From positions 806,001-870,000 of the forward strand of contig NZ_JAQOUE010000001.1 of assembly GCF_032191465.1 (NCBI RefSeq): DNA of 64,000 nt. The letters run 5' to 3'. The notes under the pieces are model-generated. The model was not told the origin of the DNA. It ran no database searches and saw only the letters and a program-made list of their open reading frames with translations. The translations under genes were made by a program, and so were the position numbers. Below are positions 26,829 through 36,613 of the stretch, in pieces (position 1 is the stretch's first letter; each line of letters opens with the position of its first letter). The stretch is from Candidatus Nitronereus thalassa (GTDB taxonomy: Bacteria; Nitrospirota; Nitrospiria; Nitrospirales; UBA8639).

Positions 26829-28718
26829 CTAGGGGGATTCCTGTTTCGGAACCGGCAAGCCTTCCATGGCCATAATGCGAAGAGCATTGGTAGTGGGACA
26901 AGGACCGGGACGGAGTTGGTAGTCAAACTGTAATTCCTTCTCCCCAACGGTCTCTTGAAAATGGACATTGATAATGCCAGGCAACTCGTCTTCTAATCGG
27001 GCTAATTCCAAATCATGGGTGGTGACAAGTCCTAACCCATGACCTTTCGTCAATTCACGAATAAAAGCTTCACTTCCAAGTAACCGTTCGCGGTTATTGG
27101 TTCCTTTGAAAATTTCGTCAATGAGAAAAAGTACGGGATAATGTTCAGCCCCACTCACAGAGGCCAAAATGCTTTTCAGCCGTTTGACCTCGGCATAAAA
27201 ATAGGACAGTCCTTCTTCAAGGGAATCTCCCACACGAAGGCAGGTCAGGATACGCATCCAAGACCAATCCCAGGATTCAGCACAGACCGGCGCTCCGGCT
27301 TGCGCCAAACAGACATTGATCCCAATGGTGCGTAAAAATGTGCTTTTTCCTGACATATTCGATCCGGTCACCAAAAACAGTTGGCCAACCGCCCGAAGCT
27401 CAAAATCATTCCTAATCCGTTGTTCATGTGGCAAGAGGGGGTGGCCCATGGCAGTAGCCGCAACTCCGGCATCCTTTGCCGAAAGACTTTCTCGCCGCTT
27501 CGGCCACGCATAGTGAGGATTCAGATACGCAAACGTGCTCAGAGCCATGCCAGCATCGATAGTCGCGAAATGGTCAAGCCAACTGGGCAACAGGGGACGC
27601 AACCGACCACAGACCTTTTGCAAGTACCAGGTCCATACGGCATCCCAGGGTCCGATCAGGTGGATGGCGATATGAATCAATGGATGGCCCTTGACACTCA
27701 GGCCACTACACACTTTTGCCAAGTGTTTGATAGCGACAGAGGGTAGCCCTTCGCCCGCACGGAAAGGTTCGGTCACCTGACTAATCGCCGACACAGCCCT
27801 AAACGATCGTTTTTCCAATAGGCCAATCACGGCTGCGAGTTTATGTAATTCCATATGCAAATCGAGGGTTCGCTCAAAGACATGACTGAGCCGTCCCCCA
27901 ACCATCAACATCAAGAAGGCATAGGGGAGAAAAGAAATTAACCAATAGCCTGGCCCGAGCCCTAGCGCCCATACCAAAAACAACACGACATTAGTTGTGG
28001 CCAACCCGCCGGTGACTCCCAGAATGAGAGCCAAATGAGGTATTTCCAATGAATCTTTCAAAAGGACATTTATCCGATCACCATTAAGGAGTGTATGACT
28101 CACACGTTTGGCCTCCAGCTGAATGCGATCTCGAAGTCCAGAAAGCTGTGTTAATTCTTTCACCAACTCTTGGCGAAAGGTCCATTCAGAAAAAGACTGG
28201 GGATGATCATTTTGATGCGCCACCCACGACACCAAACGTGTTTGCCCCTCGTTGGAGACCGAGGTATCCAATAATTTGAGCAGGGAATGTCCACCAGCGA
28301 TATCCAAATCCACTCCATAGGGATGGTCAGAAGGCAACACAATGTGTGAGTCGGGAATGTCTTTCCAATTCAGTTGCAGCCGAGCCAAATTCGTTTGTTT
28401 GATTTGTATCCAGAGTCGAAGTTTAGTCAATCCGTCCTCTAGCCGGTTATGGTAATGCGCAACTCCTATGAACACGACCACCCAGCCAACCAAGACCCAA
28501 TTTCCCGTCACAAACCATTCATGGTTGTAGAGAATGGCGCAAACAATGATGGCGAGAAGAACGATTCCCATGCGCACTCGACTGAACATCGCGCTCCGTT
28601 GTTCACACTGCACACATAGGCGTGTACCGCGATCGATACCACGAATTATTGCCGTTTCACGATTCTGCCTGTGATTCCACGTCTCCATCATTGTGACCGC
28701 GGACGATACTTGGTACAT
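26829..28718 (-). CDS. Membrane-anchored MutS-family ATPase
   Basis: About 629 residues. There is no mismatch-recognition domain. Residues ~50-90 hold two hydrophobic segments (MGIVLLAIIVCAILYN and WVLVGWVVVFIGVAH), and another pair lies near residue 230-270. The C-terminal MutS ATPase has Walker A GSNMSGKSTFLRTIG (about 449), SYFYAEVKRLKSIL, Walker B LFLIDEIFKGTNNRERL and the switch VTTHDLELA. Known proteins with this layout are of unknown function and differ from MutS1 and MutS2. ATG 28718 is used; later starts (28691 or Met near MFSRVRMG) are possible, since only 18 bases separate it from divergent prmA. Confidence 0.85.
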   Translation of the reverse strand: MYQVSSAVTMMETWNHRQNRETAIIRGIDRGTRLCVQCEQRSAMFSRVRMGIVLLAIIVCAILYNHEWFVTGNWVLVGWVVVFIGVAHYHNRLEDGLTKLRLWIQIKQTNLARLQLNWKDIPDSHIVLPSDHPYGVDLDIAGGHSLLKLLDTSVSNEGQTRLVSWVAHQNDHPQSFSEWTFRQELVKELTQLSGLRDRIQLEAKRVSHTLLNGDRINVLLKDSLEIPHLALILGVTGGLATTNVVLFLVWALGLGPGYWLISFLPYAFLMLMVGGRLSHVFERTLDLHMELHKLAAVIGLLEKRSFRAVSAISQVTEPFRAGEGLPSVAIKHLAKVCSGLSVKGHPLIHIAIHLIGPWDAVWTWYLQKVCGRLRPLLPSWLDHFATIDAGMALSTFAYLNPHYAWPKRRESLSAKDAGVAATAMGHPLLPHEQRIRNDFELRAVGQLFLVTGSNMSGKSTFLRTIGINVCLAQAGAPVCAESWDWSWMRILTCLRVGDSLEEGLSYFYAEVKRLKSILASVSGAEHYPVLFLIDEIFKGTNNRERLLGSEAFIRELTKGHGLGLVTTHDLELARLEDELPGIINVHFQETVGEKELQFDYQLRPGPCPTTNALRIMAMEGLPVPKQESP

Positions 28719-28736
28719 TGACAATCGTCAACACAC

Positions 28737-29597
28737 ATGAGTGACTATACAATTGACATTCTCATTCTTACCTCCGTTGATGCCAATGAATTGACAGGCT
28801 TGCTCCATCACCCCGGCCTCTTAGGAACATGGGTCGACAATCACACGATTCATGTGTACTGGGACCCCACGCATTGGTCCTCGGATATTCCTGAGTTGAT
28901 CCAGATTGCTCTGCAGACCTTAGGCATCACTCCCTCCAAAGATATGCTGTGCATATGCACGATTCCTTCTCAAGATTGGAATGCCATCTGGGCGAGTCAG
29001 GTACAACCCATTCGAATCGGACAACGTGTACGCATCCGGCCAAGTTGGGTCCCTGCCTCAACCAACCCACAGGACATTGATTTGGTCCTTGACCCCAAGC
29101 AGGCTTTTGGAACCGGCCATCATGCGACTACGCAGCTTTTGACTGAATGGCTCGAAGACACCATTCAAGGCGGTGAGGTCATACTCGATGTCGGAACAGG
29201 TTCAGGCATTCTGGCCATGGTAGGGATTCGGTTGGGAGCCGAGCGCGCACAAGGATTCGATTGCGATACCCAAGCCATTGACTGTGCTCGCGAATATGCC
29301 CAACTGAATGGATTTGGAGAGGAACTTGTCTTCTCCGTTGCGACGCTTGATCAATATCCACGAGCAACAATAGATGTGATTGTCGCCAATGTGGACCGTC
29401 GTACGCTGCTGGAAATTGCAAACCCTTTGAAACAATTCCTTGCGCCAGACGGGCGACTTTTTCTTTCAGGTCTTTTGGTGGACGACCAAGAAGAAATCAG
29501 TGCAGCATTTGAAGAACACGGATGGACGATGTTGGAGAGTAGAACTCGTGGAGAATGGCTGGCATTGAAATTTACTCATCAGTACAAGTTGTCGTAG
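28737..29597 (+). CDS. prmA: Ribosomal protein L11 methyltransferase-like protein
   Basis: 286 residues. The N-terminal ~120 residues form the substrate-recognition part, and IDLVLDPKQAFGTGHHATTQ is the PrmA signature. The SAM site is VILDVGTGSGILAMVG (about 150-160), and the catalytic-region motif reads VIVANVDRRTLLE, where many PrmA have NILAxPL. It probably methylates L11, though the altered motif leaves some doubt. It is divergent from the MutS-like gene and its 3' end overlaps the convergent gene at 29572 by 26 bases. Confidence 0.88.
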   Translation: MSDYTIDILILTSVDANELTGLLHHPGLLGTWVDNHTIHVYWDPTHWSSDIPELIQIALQTLGITPSKDMLCICTIPSQDWNAIWASQVQPIRIGQRVRIRPSWVPASTNPQDIDLVLDPKQAFGTGHHATTQLLTEWLEDTIQGGEVILDVGTGSGILAMVGIRLGAERAQGFDCDTQAIDCAREYAQLNGFGEELVFSVATLDQYPRATIDVIVANVDRRTLLEIANPLKQFLAPDGRLFLSGLLVDDQEEISAAFEEHGWTMLESRTRGEWLALKFTHQYKLS

Positions 29598-29964
29598 GTT
29601 CTTCTGGTCGATGTTCCAAATACTCAATCAGGGCCCTGTAGGTCAGGTCACGCACCCGGGACTTAGTCGAAGGCTCACCATCGAGATTTCGCTGCAACCA
29701 TACTGTCCCCTCCACTTCTGCATTAGCCTCGTTACAAAGGGTCCACATCTGGTGGAGAAACTCCACGGGCAACCCGACTTGGACACCCTCTGATTCGATC
29801 CGATCGTCTAAAATCGCTAAAAGGTCAGAAATGGCTTGATCTGATCGATAAGCCTGGGAAGCAAATCCAAATGTCTGGGTTGTGGCTTCATCTTGTTTGG
29901 CCTGCTCCACGAGATCGTGCATATATTCTTTAAGTAATCCGATTTGTCTCCCCGAGAGTCGCAT
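29572..29964 (-). CDS. Protein of unknown function
   Basis: 130 soluble residues, mostly helical, with no signal peptide. It begins MRLSGRQIGLLKEYMHDLVE. It carries DLLAILDDRIESEGVQVGLP and a tail rich in Thr and Glu. No family is recognised. Codon use looks coding and a longer frame on the other strand is absent. It is convergent with prmA and overlaps its last codons. Confidence 0.6.
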   Translation of the reverse strand: MRLSGRQIGLLKEYMHDLVEQAKQDEATTQTFGFASQAYRSDQAISDLLAILDDRIESEGVQVGLPVEFLHQMWTLCNEANAEVEGTVWLQRNLDGEPSTKSRVRDLTYRALIEYLEHRPEEPTTTCTDE

Positions 29965-30225
29965 GGCAAACCCTTTTTTAATGCAGTATGATAGTAATAT
30001 TGAACCTTAGCGAACCCCTAGGCCAGGAGCAAGATCCCCCCATAAATAACCATTAGCTGTTGAATTTTTGCCACATTTTTGCAAAAACCAAACAGTCCAT
30101 CGAGGAAAATAATCAATATTATTCAAGGTTTTACCGATTTAAGAAAGAGTTGGTTTGGGCATTGATTTTGCCTATTTTTTTCATTACGGTAAGGGATTGC
30201 GTCTCACTCAATGAAGGAAATATTC

Positions 30226-30873
30226 ATGAAACATCTTTTACATTCCGTCCTTATCCCCTTTATTCTCATGAGTTGCCTGATCCCTCAGGTCTTGTTGGCC
30301 AAGGAAACCGCAAAAGACCTGGCCTCAGAATCGATGGAGGAATGTCAACGTGGTCGCTCAGCCGATGCACGGCATATCCGGCTTGCCCACTTTGAACGAG
30401 CACAAGAACTCGCCGAACGGGCCGTTGCTTTAAATGATCAACTGCCCGATGCCCACTACTCGCTCTTCTGCACCCTTGGGGAACAATTACGGATTGATGG
30501 GGAAAATCTCATGTCGGCATTTGGTTTTCCCAAAATGATGGCGGAATTGAATCGGACCTTGGAGTTAAATCCTAACCATCTGAGCGCGATTTCTTCCAAA
30601 GCGACCTTCCTAGTAAGACTACCGAGCCTTTTTGGAGGGGACGTCAAAAAAGGCAAAGAACTTCTTCGACGGGTCATTCGCGAAGACCCCAAGTGCATCA
30701 ATGCCCGGTTGACCTTGGCTCAAGTTCTCGCCGATGATGGGGAATACGCCGAGGCTATTGCCTTAGCCACCACGGCACTGAAATTCTCAGAAGAATCTGG
30801 ACAACAAGATTTTATTAAGGATTCGAAACGGATGTTGGCTCGATTGCAATCGAAACATCTTGTTTCTCGGTAA
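30226..30873 (+). CDS. Exported TPR-like repeat protein
   Basis: 215 residues. A signal peptide (MKHLLHSVLIPFILMSCLIP ... LLA) is followed by tetratricopeptide-like helices: ERAVALNDQLPDAHYSLF, LNRTLELNPNHLSAISSKA, LRRVIREDPKCINARLTLAQVL and a last EYAEAIALATTAL. ATG 30226 follows GAAGGAAAT at a good spacing. The spacing between repeats resembles TatT-like components of TRAP-linked systems, but no transporter lies nearby. A scaffold role in the periplasm is likely. Confidence 0.75.
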   Translation: MKHLLHSVLIPFILMSCLIPQVLLAKETAKDLASESMEECQRGRSADARHIRLAHFERAQELAERAVALNDQLPDAHYSLFCTLGEQLRIDGENLMSAFGFPKMMAELNRTLELNPNHLSAISSKATFLVRLPSLFGGDVKKGKELLRRVIREDPKCINARLTLAQVLADDGEYAEAIALATTALKFSEESGQQDFIKDSKRMLARLQSKHLVSR

Positions 30874-30927
30874 GTCGTTCAGGCAACTCCAACTATTACC
30901 AGTCTTTCCTTACCCCAATCCTTTTTT

Positions 30928-31584
30928 TCATTCTTTTTCAGGACGGATAAGAATAGCTCTCACAGGAGCACCCTCGACATTTTCCAGCGGTATAGGAAAT
31001 CCAGAAAACTCATATAGGTCTTCTGCAATGGCCCTCAACTGCAAACACACAAACACAGGGATATTGGCCTGAGCCAAAATCGTATGGGCAGGAAACGCGT
31101 CCAAGTTCTCTGAAGAATCCAGGCTATAATAATCCCACCCAATTGAAAGGGGCTTTAATGTCGTGAGATATTGCGCGGCCTGGCTTGATAGAACACATCG
31201 TTCCTTCAAAAAGACTTGCCCATTCAATAGAGTCCCGTTGTCCGTCTTGAAAAAGATATGATGTCGGGGTGGGATCGCCTTCTTTTCCACATCCGCTTTA
31301 TCAATAATTCGTTTGCCCTCTTGTCCAATCACCAATGCCTGTCCGTAAAAGCACGACAGCGGCAACTCATCCACCATCATTCCTTGAGACAAAAAATGAC
31401 CGGGAGCATCCACATGCGTCCCCACATGGCAACCCATGCTCACCCTTGACACCGTTAGAGAATTACCCTGCTTGAGGTCTGACACACGTTGGATTTCAGG
31501 AGGTAAATCTCCTGGGAATACTAACGTGCGGTCTGATAAGGGAAGGGTGATATCAAGGAGTTTTCGCGGGGAGCATGACACCAA
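30928..31584 (-). CDS. Cyclase/kynurenine formamidase-like metal hydrolase
   Basis: About 218 residues of the cyclase family. The metal-binding signature HVGTHVDAPGHF lies near residue 53. The family start LLDITLPLSDRTLVFPGD and a C-terminal PVRAILI fit. Such enzymes hydrolyse N-formylkynurenine or other amides and lactones; substrate is not visible. The start is unclear: TTG at 31584 or GTG at 31581, neither with a strong ribosome site. It is downstream of msrA on the same strand. Confidence 0.82.
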   Translation of the reverse strand: MVSCSPRKLLDITLPLSDRTLVFPGDLPPEIQRVSDLKQGNSLTVSRVSMGCHVGTHVDAPGHFLSQGMMVDELPLSCFYGQALVIGQEGKRIIDKADVEKKAIPPRHHIFFKTDNGTLLNGQVFLKERCVLSSQAAQYLTTLKPLSIGWDYYSLDSSENLDAFPAHTILAQANIPVFVCLQLRAIAEDLYEFSGFPIPLENVEGAPVRAILIRPEKE

Positions 31585-31629
31585 GAGAAACTACCACATC
31601 CGGACGGTGAAGAAAACCTCCACGGTCGC

Positions 31630-32253
31630 CTAGGCTTTTCCCCATAACTCCGCCAATCGCGCATCCCGACCACACGCCAACCGATAGAATTTATAACGAA
31701 TCGGGTTCGTTTGATAATAGTTTTGATGATAGTCCTCAGCCGGGTAGAAGGTTGTCGCTTTGGTAATTTTCGTCACAATAGGCTGCGGGAATGTTTTGAT
31801 GTCTTCGATCTCCTTCTTGGATTCTTCGGCCTGCTTTTGCTGTTCTTCGTTGTGATAAAAAATCTCGGGTCTGTACTGCGTCCCATGATCACAAAATTGT
31901 GCATCCGATACCGTCGGGTCGGTATTTCGCCAATAGACTTTTAACAATTCCCGATAGGTGATTTTTTTCGGATCATACACAATTTGTACGGCCTCGGTGT
32001 GGCCAGTCCCTCCCGCCGATACTTCCGGATATGTAGGATTCTCTTTGTGTCCTCCGGTGTAACCCGAGGTAGTCGACACCACGCCTTCCAGTTCATCAAA
32101 CGGATGTTCCATACACCAGAAACACCCACCAGCAAAGGTCGCCTTGGCAAATTCCCCTTCGGCTTTAGGGTTCTGGCTCATTGTAGGTAGAGAGAAACAC
32201 AACACCAACAAGCCACTCAACCCAAGCCACCCAAGCCATTTATAAAGTTTCAT
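31630..32253 (-). CDS. msrA: Peptide methionine sulfoxide reductase MsrA, exported form
   Basis: 207 residues. The catalytic motif GGCFWCMEHPFDELEGV has the reactive Cys44, with a typical TSGYTGG and the EVVxIxYDP-like AVQIVYDPKKITY. A hydrophobic N-terminus (WLGWLGLSGLLVLCFSLPT) predicts export, so it would repair oxidised methionine in envelope proteins. No MsrB domain is fused. It is divergent from the uracil-DNA glycosylase gene and 45 bases upstream of the cyclase gene. Confidence 0.94.
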   Translation of the reverse strand: MKLYKWLGWLGLSGLLVLCFSLPTMSQNPKAEGEFAKATFAGGCFWCMEHPFDELEGVVSTTSGYTGGHKENPTYPEVSAGGTGHTEAVQIVYDPKKITYRELLKVYWRNTDPTVSDAQFCDHGTQYRPEIFYHNEEQQKQAEESKKEIEDIKTFPQPIVTKITKATTFYPAEDYHQNYYQTNPIRYKFYRLACGRDARLAELWGKA

Positions 32254-32429
32254 TTTTGCCCTCCTTGTTAATACAGCACTCTACGGTCTATACAGATTTT
32301 GCTGTCAACATTTTGTCACTGTGGTTGCTTCTTCTACCACATCATATTTACAGTCTTAAACTCGGGACCAGCGTTACAGTCGTACATAGAGTATTCTACC
32401 ATGTTGAAAGTCTCATCTCGGAACCCCTA

Positions 32430-32993
32430 ATGGCGTCTTCCCCCCCTAGTGGTTTATTGCCGGATCATATCCGCCCAGGAGTCAAGGTGCTATTTGTTGG
32501 TATAAACCCGGGATTACGATCGTCTCAATTAGGCCACCATTATGCGGGACATTCCAACCGGTTCTGGAAATTACTTTATGAGGCTAACTGCGTACCCTCC
32601 CCTCTTACCTATCATCAGGATGGACAACTGCCCACCTGGGGCTATGGCCTGACCAACATCGTGGATCGGCCAACCTCAGGTACCCATGAGCTGACGGCTC
32701 TGGATTTTTCCAAGGGCCGTCAAGCACTCTTGAAAAAAGTGATGCGATACCGGCCCAAACTGGTTGCGTTACTAGGACTCACTATCAGGAAGGCATTGTT
32801 TTCAGCAATTCACACAACGAAGCCTGGAAAAAATAAGCCGAACTCTCGACCCACGGTGGGCCTCCAAACAGAAAAGTTTGGGGGAGCTTTGGTGTTCGTA
32901 CTCCCCAATCCCAGTGGCAGGAACGCCCACTACTCATATCACGAAATGCTGAGACTATTCCGCCAGCTTCATCGCCTGAACCGACGCCTCTAA
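32430..32993 (+). CDS. mug: Mismatch-specific uracil/thymine-DNA glycosylase (Mug/TDG family)
   Basis: 187 residues from the ATG at 32430. VLFVGINPGLRSSQLGHHYA carries the catalytic GINPG motif with Asn, and LPNPSGRNAHYSYHEML is the second conserved loop that flips the base. The PTSGTHELT segment also matches. It excises uracil or thymine from G mismatches. The frame is open upstream to 32256, but the extra residues look random and lie across the divergent promoter. Confidence 0.9.
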   Translation: MASSPPSGLLPDHIRPGVKVLFVGINPGLRSSQLGHHYAGHSNRFWKLLYEANCVPSPLTYHQDGQLPTWGYGLTNIVDRPTSGTHELTALDFSKGRQALLKKVMRYRPKLVALLGLTIRKALFSAIHTTKPGKNKPNSRPTVGLQTEKFGGALVFVLPNPSGRNAHYSYHEMLRLFRQLHRLNRRL

Positions 32994-33006
32994 CCTAAAG
33001 GTACCT

Positions 33007-34635
33007 CTAAGAAAACTCTACCAAGTTGGGTTTGACATAAAACAAAAGGATCAGTCCTACCAGCATCATTGCCGCAATGGAAAAAACCCCAGCCATTCGA
33101 TCATAGGGTGCCGCCAAACGAATTTCCAACCAACGTCCACATCCCAATAGCACCCCCAACACCCCCATGGACACATGTGTACTCTGAAGAAGAAATTCCT
33201 CCTTGAGTTCGCCAACACTATGTGAATGAGTCAGCAAAATGATGCCGCCCACAATACATAAAATGGGAAATACAAATTGTACCTGTTGATGTTTCAGGAC
33301 TTCATTTCGAGCCCGCCATTCAAACCATCCTAGTCCAAATACCACAAGGGCCGCTAGCCAATGCTGAACAACTTCCGTGTCCTGCACACTATCAATAAAT
33401 CCAATTGGACCAATTGGCCAATGGTCTGGATTGGCAAAGACAAATATCAATACCGAAAACCCAATAAACATCAACGGCCAAACACGGGCCCAGCGAAATC
33501 CTCCCAACCGATCGAATAACGCGACCATGGCCATGGCAATTACCACAACCCCTGAAAAATTATGGTTGAACCGATCCCAACTCATATCTTCCTTCTTACC
33601 CATCTCACCCGTTCGTAAGTCCGTTAATTCCGGGGCGTCAATAAAAATTAATTCAGGCCCGGCTAACCTTGGAACCTTGGGGTTATACATCGTCCACATT
33701 TCCGCTGGTGTCGCAGTTGCTTCGGAAACATCAACAGAAGGAGGGAATCCGGTCAATGAAGCAGCGGTAAAGAGTAAGCCTATGGCCAAAATAATCTCCA
33801 CCTCAATATAGGCTGGCACACGTTGAATCATGATGGCTAATTGACCTGAACGTTTCCATTCTCGAGCCGCAAAAAAATTCAAAGCCGCCAACACTATCAC
33901 GCAAAAGAACAACCCGACTTTGACCGCCACCATATTGCCGTATCCTGTCCCGATCAACTCACTCCACCCACCCACATAGCTCCATGCCAAATACACTCCA
34001 GGAGCCATAATAAGAACAACGCAAGCCATTCCTACCGGAGAAAATCTCGACACCAACTCCGCCCAAACTTCAGGATCACTCTTCCCAAGACCTTGCCTTA
34101 ACAGCAATAAATGGGCAATGCCACCTGCCCAGACCGTTGCGCCAAAGACATGAATGACCGTCGCCACCATTAAGGGTCCCCCCCCCTCAAGCCGACTCGC
34201 GGCATGGCTAAGCCACCCTTCGTTCACCAGTAATGCAATAACCCAGACAAAAACTCCAAGCCAACCACTCCAAGAGAGCAAATGCTTATTAACGAAACCT
34301 AAAGATCCCGCTAACCCAAGGAGGAGCACCACACTAATCACGCTATACTGAAAAACCTGGGTCTGGGAAAATGCGGTAAACGCTGAACTGCCCATGACAT
34401 GGGATAGGGCCAAGGGTTTCAGCAGGAGCTGAAGCCCACGAAGTCCCGCGAGACACAAGGTACCAACGAAGGTAACGGTTAGCACACGGTGAGCACCTGC
34501 ACCAAGGACGGCACGATTGTCATGGGTGATTCGAAGGACAGCTAGGACACAGGCAATTCCCCCCAATACTAAGGCAAGGGCAATAAGGGCTACGCCATCA
34601 AGCAAGGCGCTGATGAATTCTAGAAGATCTGACAT
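33007..34635 (-). CDS. CopD-domain copper transport membrane protein with extended C-terminus
   Basis: 542 residues and about 13 hydrophobic segments. The first ~310 residues match CopD/YcnJ proteins (eight segments, WLSHAA and HVFGATVWAGGIAHLLLL with conserved His). A further ~230 residues hold four or more helices with several histidines (DRFNHNFSG, QHWLAAL, LTHSHSVG, LQSTHVSMG), an extension not usual in CopD. Only nine bases separate it from copC, so the pair is one unit. Likely role: movement of copper across the inner membrane. Confidence 0.88.
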   Translation of the reverse strand: MSDLLEFISALLDGVALIALALVLGGIACVLAVLRITHDNRAVLGAGAHRVLTVTFVGTLCLAGLRGLQLLLKPLALSHVMGSSAFTAFSQTQVFQYSVISVVLLLGLAGSLGFVNKHLLSWSGWLGVFVWVIALLVNEGWLSHAASRLEGGGPLMVATVIHVFGATVWAGGIAHLLLLRQGLGKSDPEVWAELVSRFSPVGMACVVLIMAPGVYLAWSYVGGWSELIGTGYGNMVAVKVGLFFCVIVLAALNFFAAREWKRSGQLAIMIQRVPAYIEVEIILAIGLLFTAASLTGFPPSVDVSEATATPAEMWTMYNPKVPRLAGPELIFIDAPELTDLRTGEMGKKEDMSWDRFNHNFSGVVVIAMAMVALFDRLGGFRWARVWPLMFIGFSVLIFVFANPDHWPIGPIGFIDSVQDTEVVQHWLAALVVFGLGWFEWRARNEVLKHQQVQFVFPILCIVGGIILLTHSHSVGELKEEFLLQSTHVSMGVLGVLLGCGRWLEIRLAAPYDRMAGVFSIAAMMLVGLILLFYVKPNLVEFS

Positions 34636-34644
34636 GGAATCCGT

Positions 34645-35010
34645 TTATTCGGCGAGAATGGTAAATCGAATGGACCCTTCGGTCACATGACCATCGGTAG
34701 CGAGTACCTGAAAATTTACACGGTACACTCCAGGCAACAAGGGAGGAACTGTTGCGACAATACGCTCCACCGTCGAATCTTTGGTAATCGTTAAGGCTTG
34801 TATGTGATTTTCAATGTCAACCAACGACACTTGAGTAATGGAAGGCTCTAGCGCGGCATTGAAACGCAACGATATGAGGGTTGGCGAGGTCTTAAGAATC
34901 GCCCCATGGGATGGGGACGATTCAATGAGGACGCCATGTCCCCATGAAAGCGTCCAGAAGCTCGAGGCCAAAAGCAAACTCGCCAAACCAGAGACCCACG
35001 GGGACATCAT
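34645..35010 (-). CDS. copC: Periplasmic copper-binding protein CopC
   Basis: 121 residues. A signal peptide ends before HGVLIESSPSHGAIL, so the first mature residue is probably His25, as in CopC where the free N-terminus binds Cu(II). The C-terminal DGHVTEGSIRFTI contains the conserved Asp and His ligands. No methionine-rich Cu(I) loop is seen, so a Cu(II)-only site is likely. It precedes the CopD-type gene. Confidence 0.92.
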   Translation of the reverse strand: MMSPWVSGLASLLLASSFWTLSWGHGVLIESSPSHGAILKTSPTLISLRFNAALEPSITQVSLVDIENHIQALTITKDSTVERIVATVPPLLPGVYRVNFQVLATDGHVTEGSIRFTILAE

Positions 35011-35294
35011 CGCTCACCCTCCAGAATTATGAGTGATACATCGAGCCAAGACATTGATGGAATTGAACGCTGCCTGTCCAATAGTTTCTTAGGCTCACCA
35101 AATGTTCTACAATCAGAAAGGGGCATTGATAATTTTCGAAAATCTCGTTTTCCTGGCTCGGCGAAGACTACTGAACCGTTCATATCGAATACAAGTAAGA
35201 TATCGATTTTGAAAAAATATTCAATTACCCCTTCTGCAATGAAAAACTGAAATCAAAACACAACACCAGGCACCTACTTTCAGAGGATCCCTGT

Positions 35295-36311
35295 ATGCGA
35301 ATTAGAAACCAAACCCACATCCTTCTTTCTTGCACCCTGCTCTTAATCGGCCTTCTGCCAATAATGGCCATCGGAGCGGAGCCCTCATTATTATCAATTG
35401 CCGCAGAAAAGGCCAGACATGCCACCGTGGGCATTTTAAGCCCAGAGGAGGAACGCGCCACTATTTCCGGTCCCGCACCTTTTTCCGTTAGAGGATCCGG
35501 AACCCACATTGGCCAAGGCTATATCCTGACTGCACGCCATGCCATTGAACATCAGAAAGGTGGCAAAACTCTTGCCGCCGAAGCGATACAGGTCATTACA
35601 GAGCATTTTCACGAACTCACAGCTACATTTATTGGCATCAATGAATTTCTTGATGTCGCCCTCTATCGAGTCCCAGAAGACACTCTTCCCGACATTCCAG
35701 GACAAGTCACCTTTGCTGAAAGTGAAGCTTACTCAGGGGATAATGTTTTCACCGTGGGCTATCCATTGGGGTGGGGGCCAGCTTTAAGCTTTGGACGCAT
35801 CGGCAATCCCCATACGTTTCTTACCACTATTCAATCCAGGCTCCTGCAAGTGGACTTGTCCGCATGTAGTGGAAACTCCGGTGGGGGACTCTTCAATACC
35901 AAAGGTGAAATAGTCGGAGTGGTCCATGCCATCATTCAAACCGAACATACGCAAGGAGAACGCCGTTGCAGTCGTTTTGCCTTTGCCGTTCCAGGCCTTA
36001 TTGTGCAAAAAATTGTTCAATCTCTTATCGAGGGTCACTCACTGAAATTTTCTACACTTGGCATTTCCCTCAACGTTGTTAAACAAGACCGACACTGGGC
36101 CATTGCAGTGAAAAATGCCACGGGTCCAGCTCGACGAGCCGGTTTCAAAAAAGGGGATATTCTTCTGGCAATCAATCACCAACCCATTCACTCCGCCGCA
36201 CAATTAAAAAATTATTTAATTGAACATACCCAACCAGAACAGAACATCACGATTACCATTCTCCGAGAACAGGAGACTCTCAATTTAAACGTCATATTAG
36301 GGGAATCATAA
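35295..36311 (+). CDS. Exported trypsin-like serine protease with PDZ domain
   Basis: 338 residues with a signal peptide (LLSCTLLLIGLLPIMAIGA). The catalytic triad can be seen: His82 in ILTARHAIEH, Asp120 in FLDVALYRV and Ser195 in CSGNSGGGLF. One PDZ domain follows (about 240-335) with ARRAGFKKGDILLAINHQPI. This is the HtrA/DegP layout with a single PDZ, so a periplasmic quality-control role is expected. ATG 35295 is preceded by AGAGGA. It is divergent from copC. Confidence 0.93.
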   Translation: MRIRNQTHILLSCTLLLIGLLPIMAIGAEPSLLSIAAEKARHATVGILSPEEERATISGPAPFSVRGSGTHIGQGYILTARHAIEHQKGGKTLAAEAIQVITEHFHELTATFIGINEFLDVALYRVPEDTLPDIPGQVTFAESEAYSGDNVFTVGYPLGWGPALSFGRIGNPHTFLTTIQSRLLQVDLSACSGNSGGGLFNTKGEIVGVVHAIIQTEHTQGERRCSRFAFAVPGLIVQKIVQSLIEGHSLKFSTLGISLNVVKQDRHWAIAVKNATGPARRAGFKKGDILLAINHQPIHSAAQLKNYLIEHTQPEQNITITILREQETLNLNVILGES

Positions 36312-36613
36312 GCTCTCCTCCCCGTGTCATCGCCGGGAAAAACCAAGGGCGATTCTCCCTATACCAACCCACGCATAAAACTATTTTTCCATCACCAACT
36401 CACAGGATTTCATAATATCTTGTTTTAAAGACGGCTAACCTTCCTCAAAGAGAGTTCTCATGAGCCTCTTGCTCACCAAGTTTATCCTAGCTCTGCTAAA
36501 GATCAATTTATAACTATCCGAAAATAAAAGGGAATTTGAATTTATGATTAGGATTTCTCTCTAAACTTTTACAATGAACCTACCTTGCCACAAAAATTTT
36601 CGATAGTTTGAAT
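36312..36613. other. Non-coding spacer
   Basis: About 300 bases between the protease and HDOD genes. It is AT-rich near its end. I see no gene, no strong hairpin and no clear promoter boxes. Confidence 0.5.
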
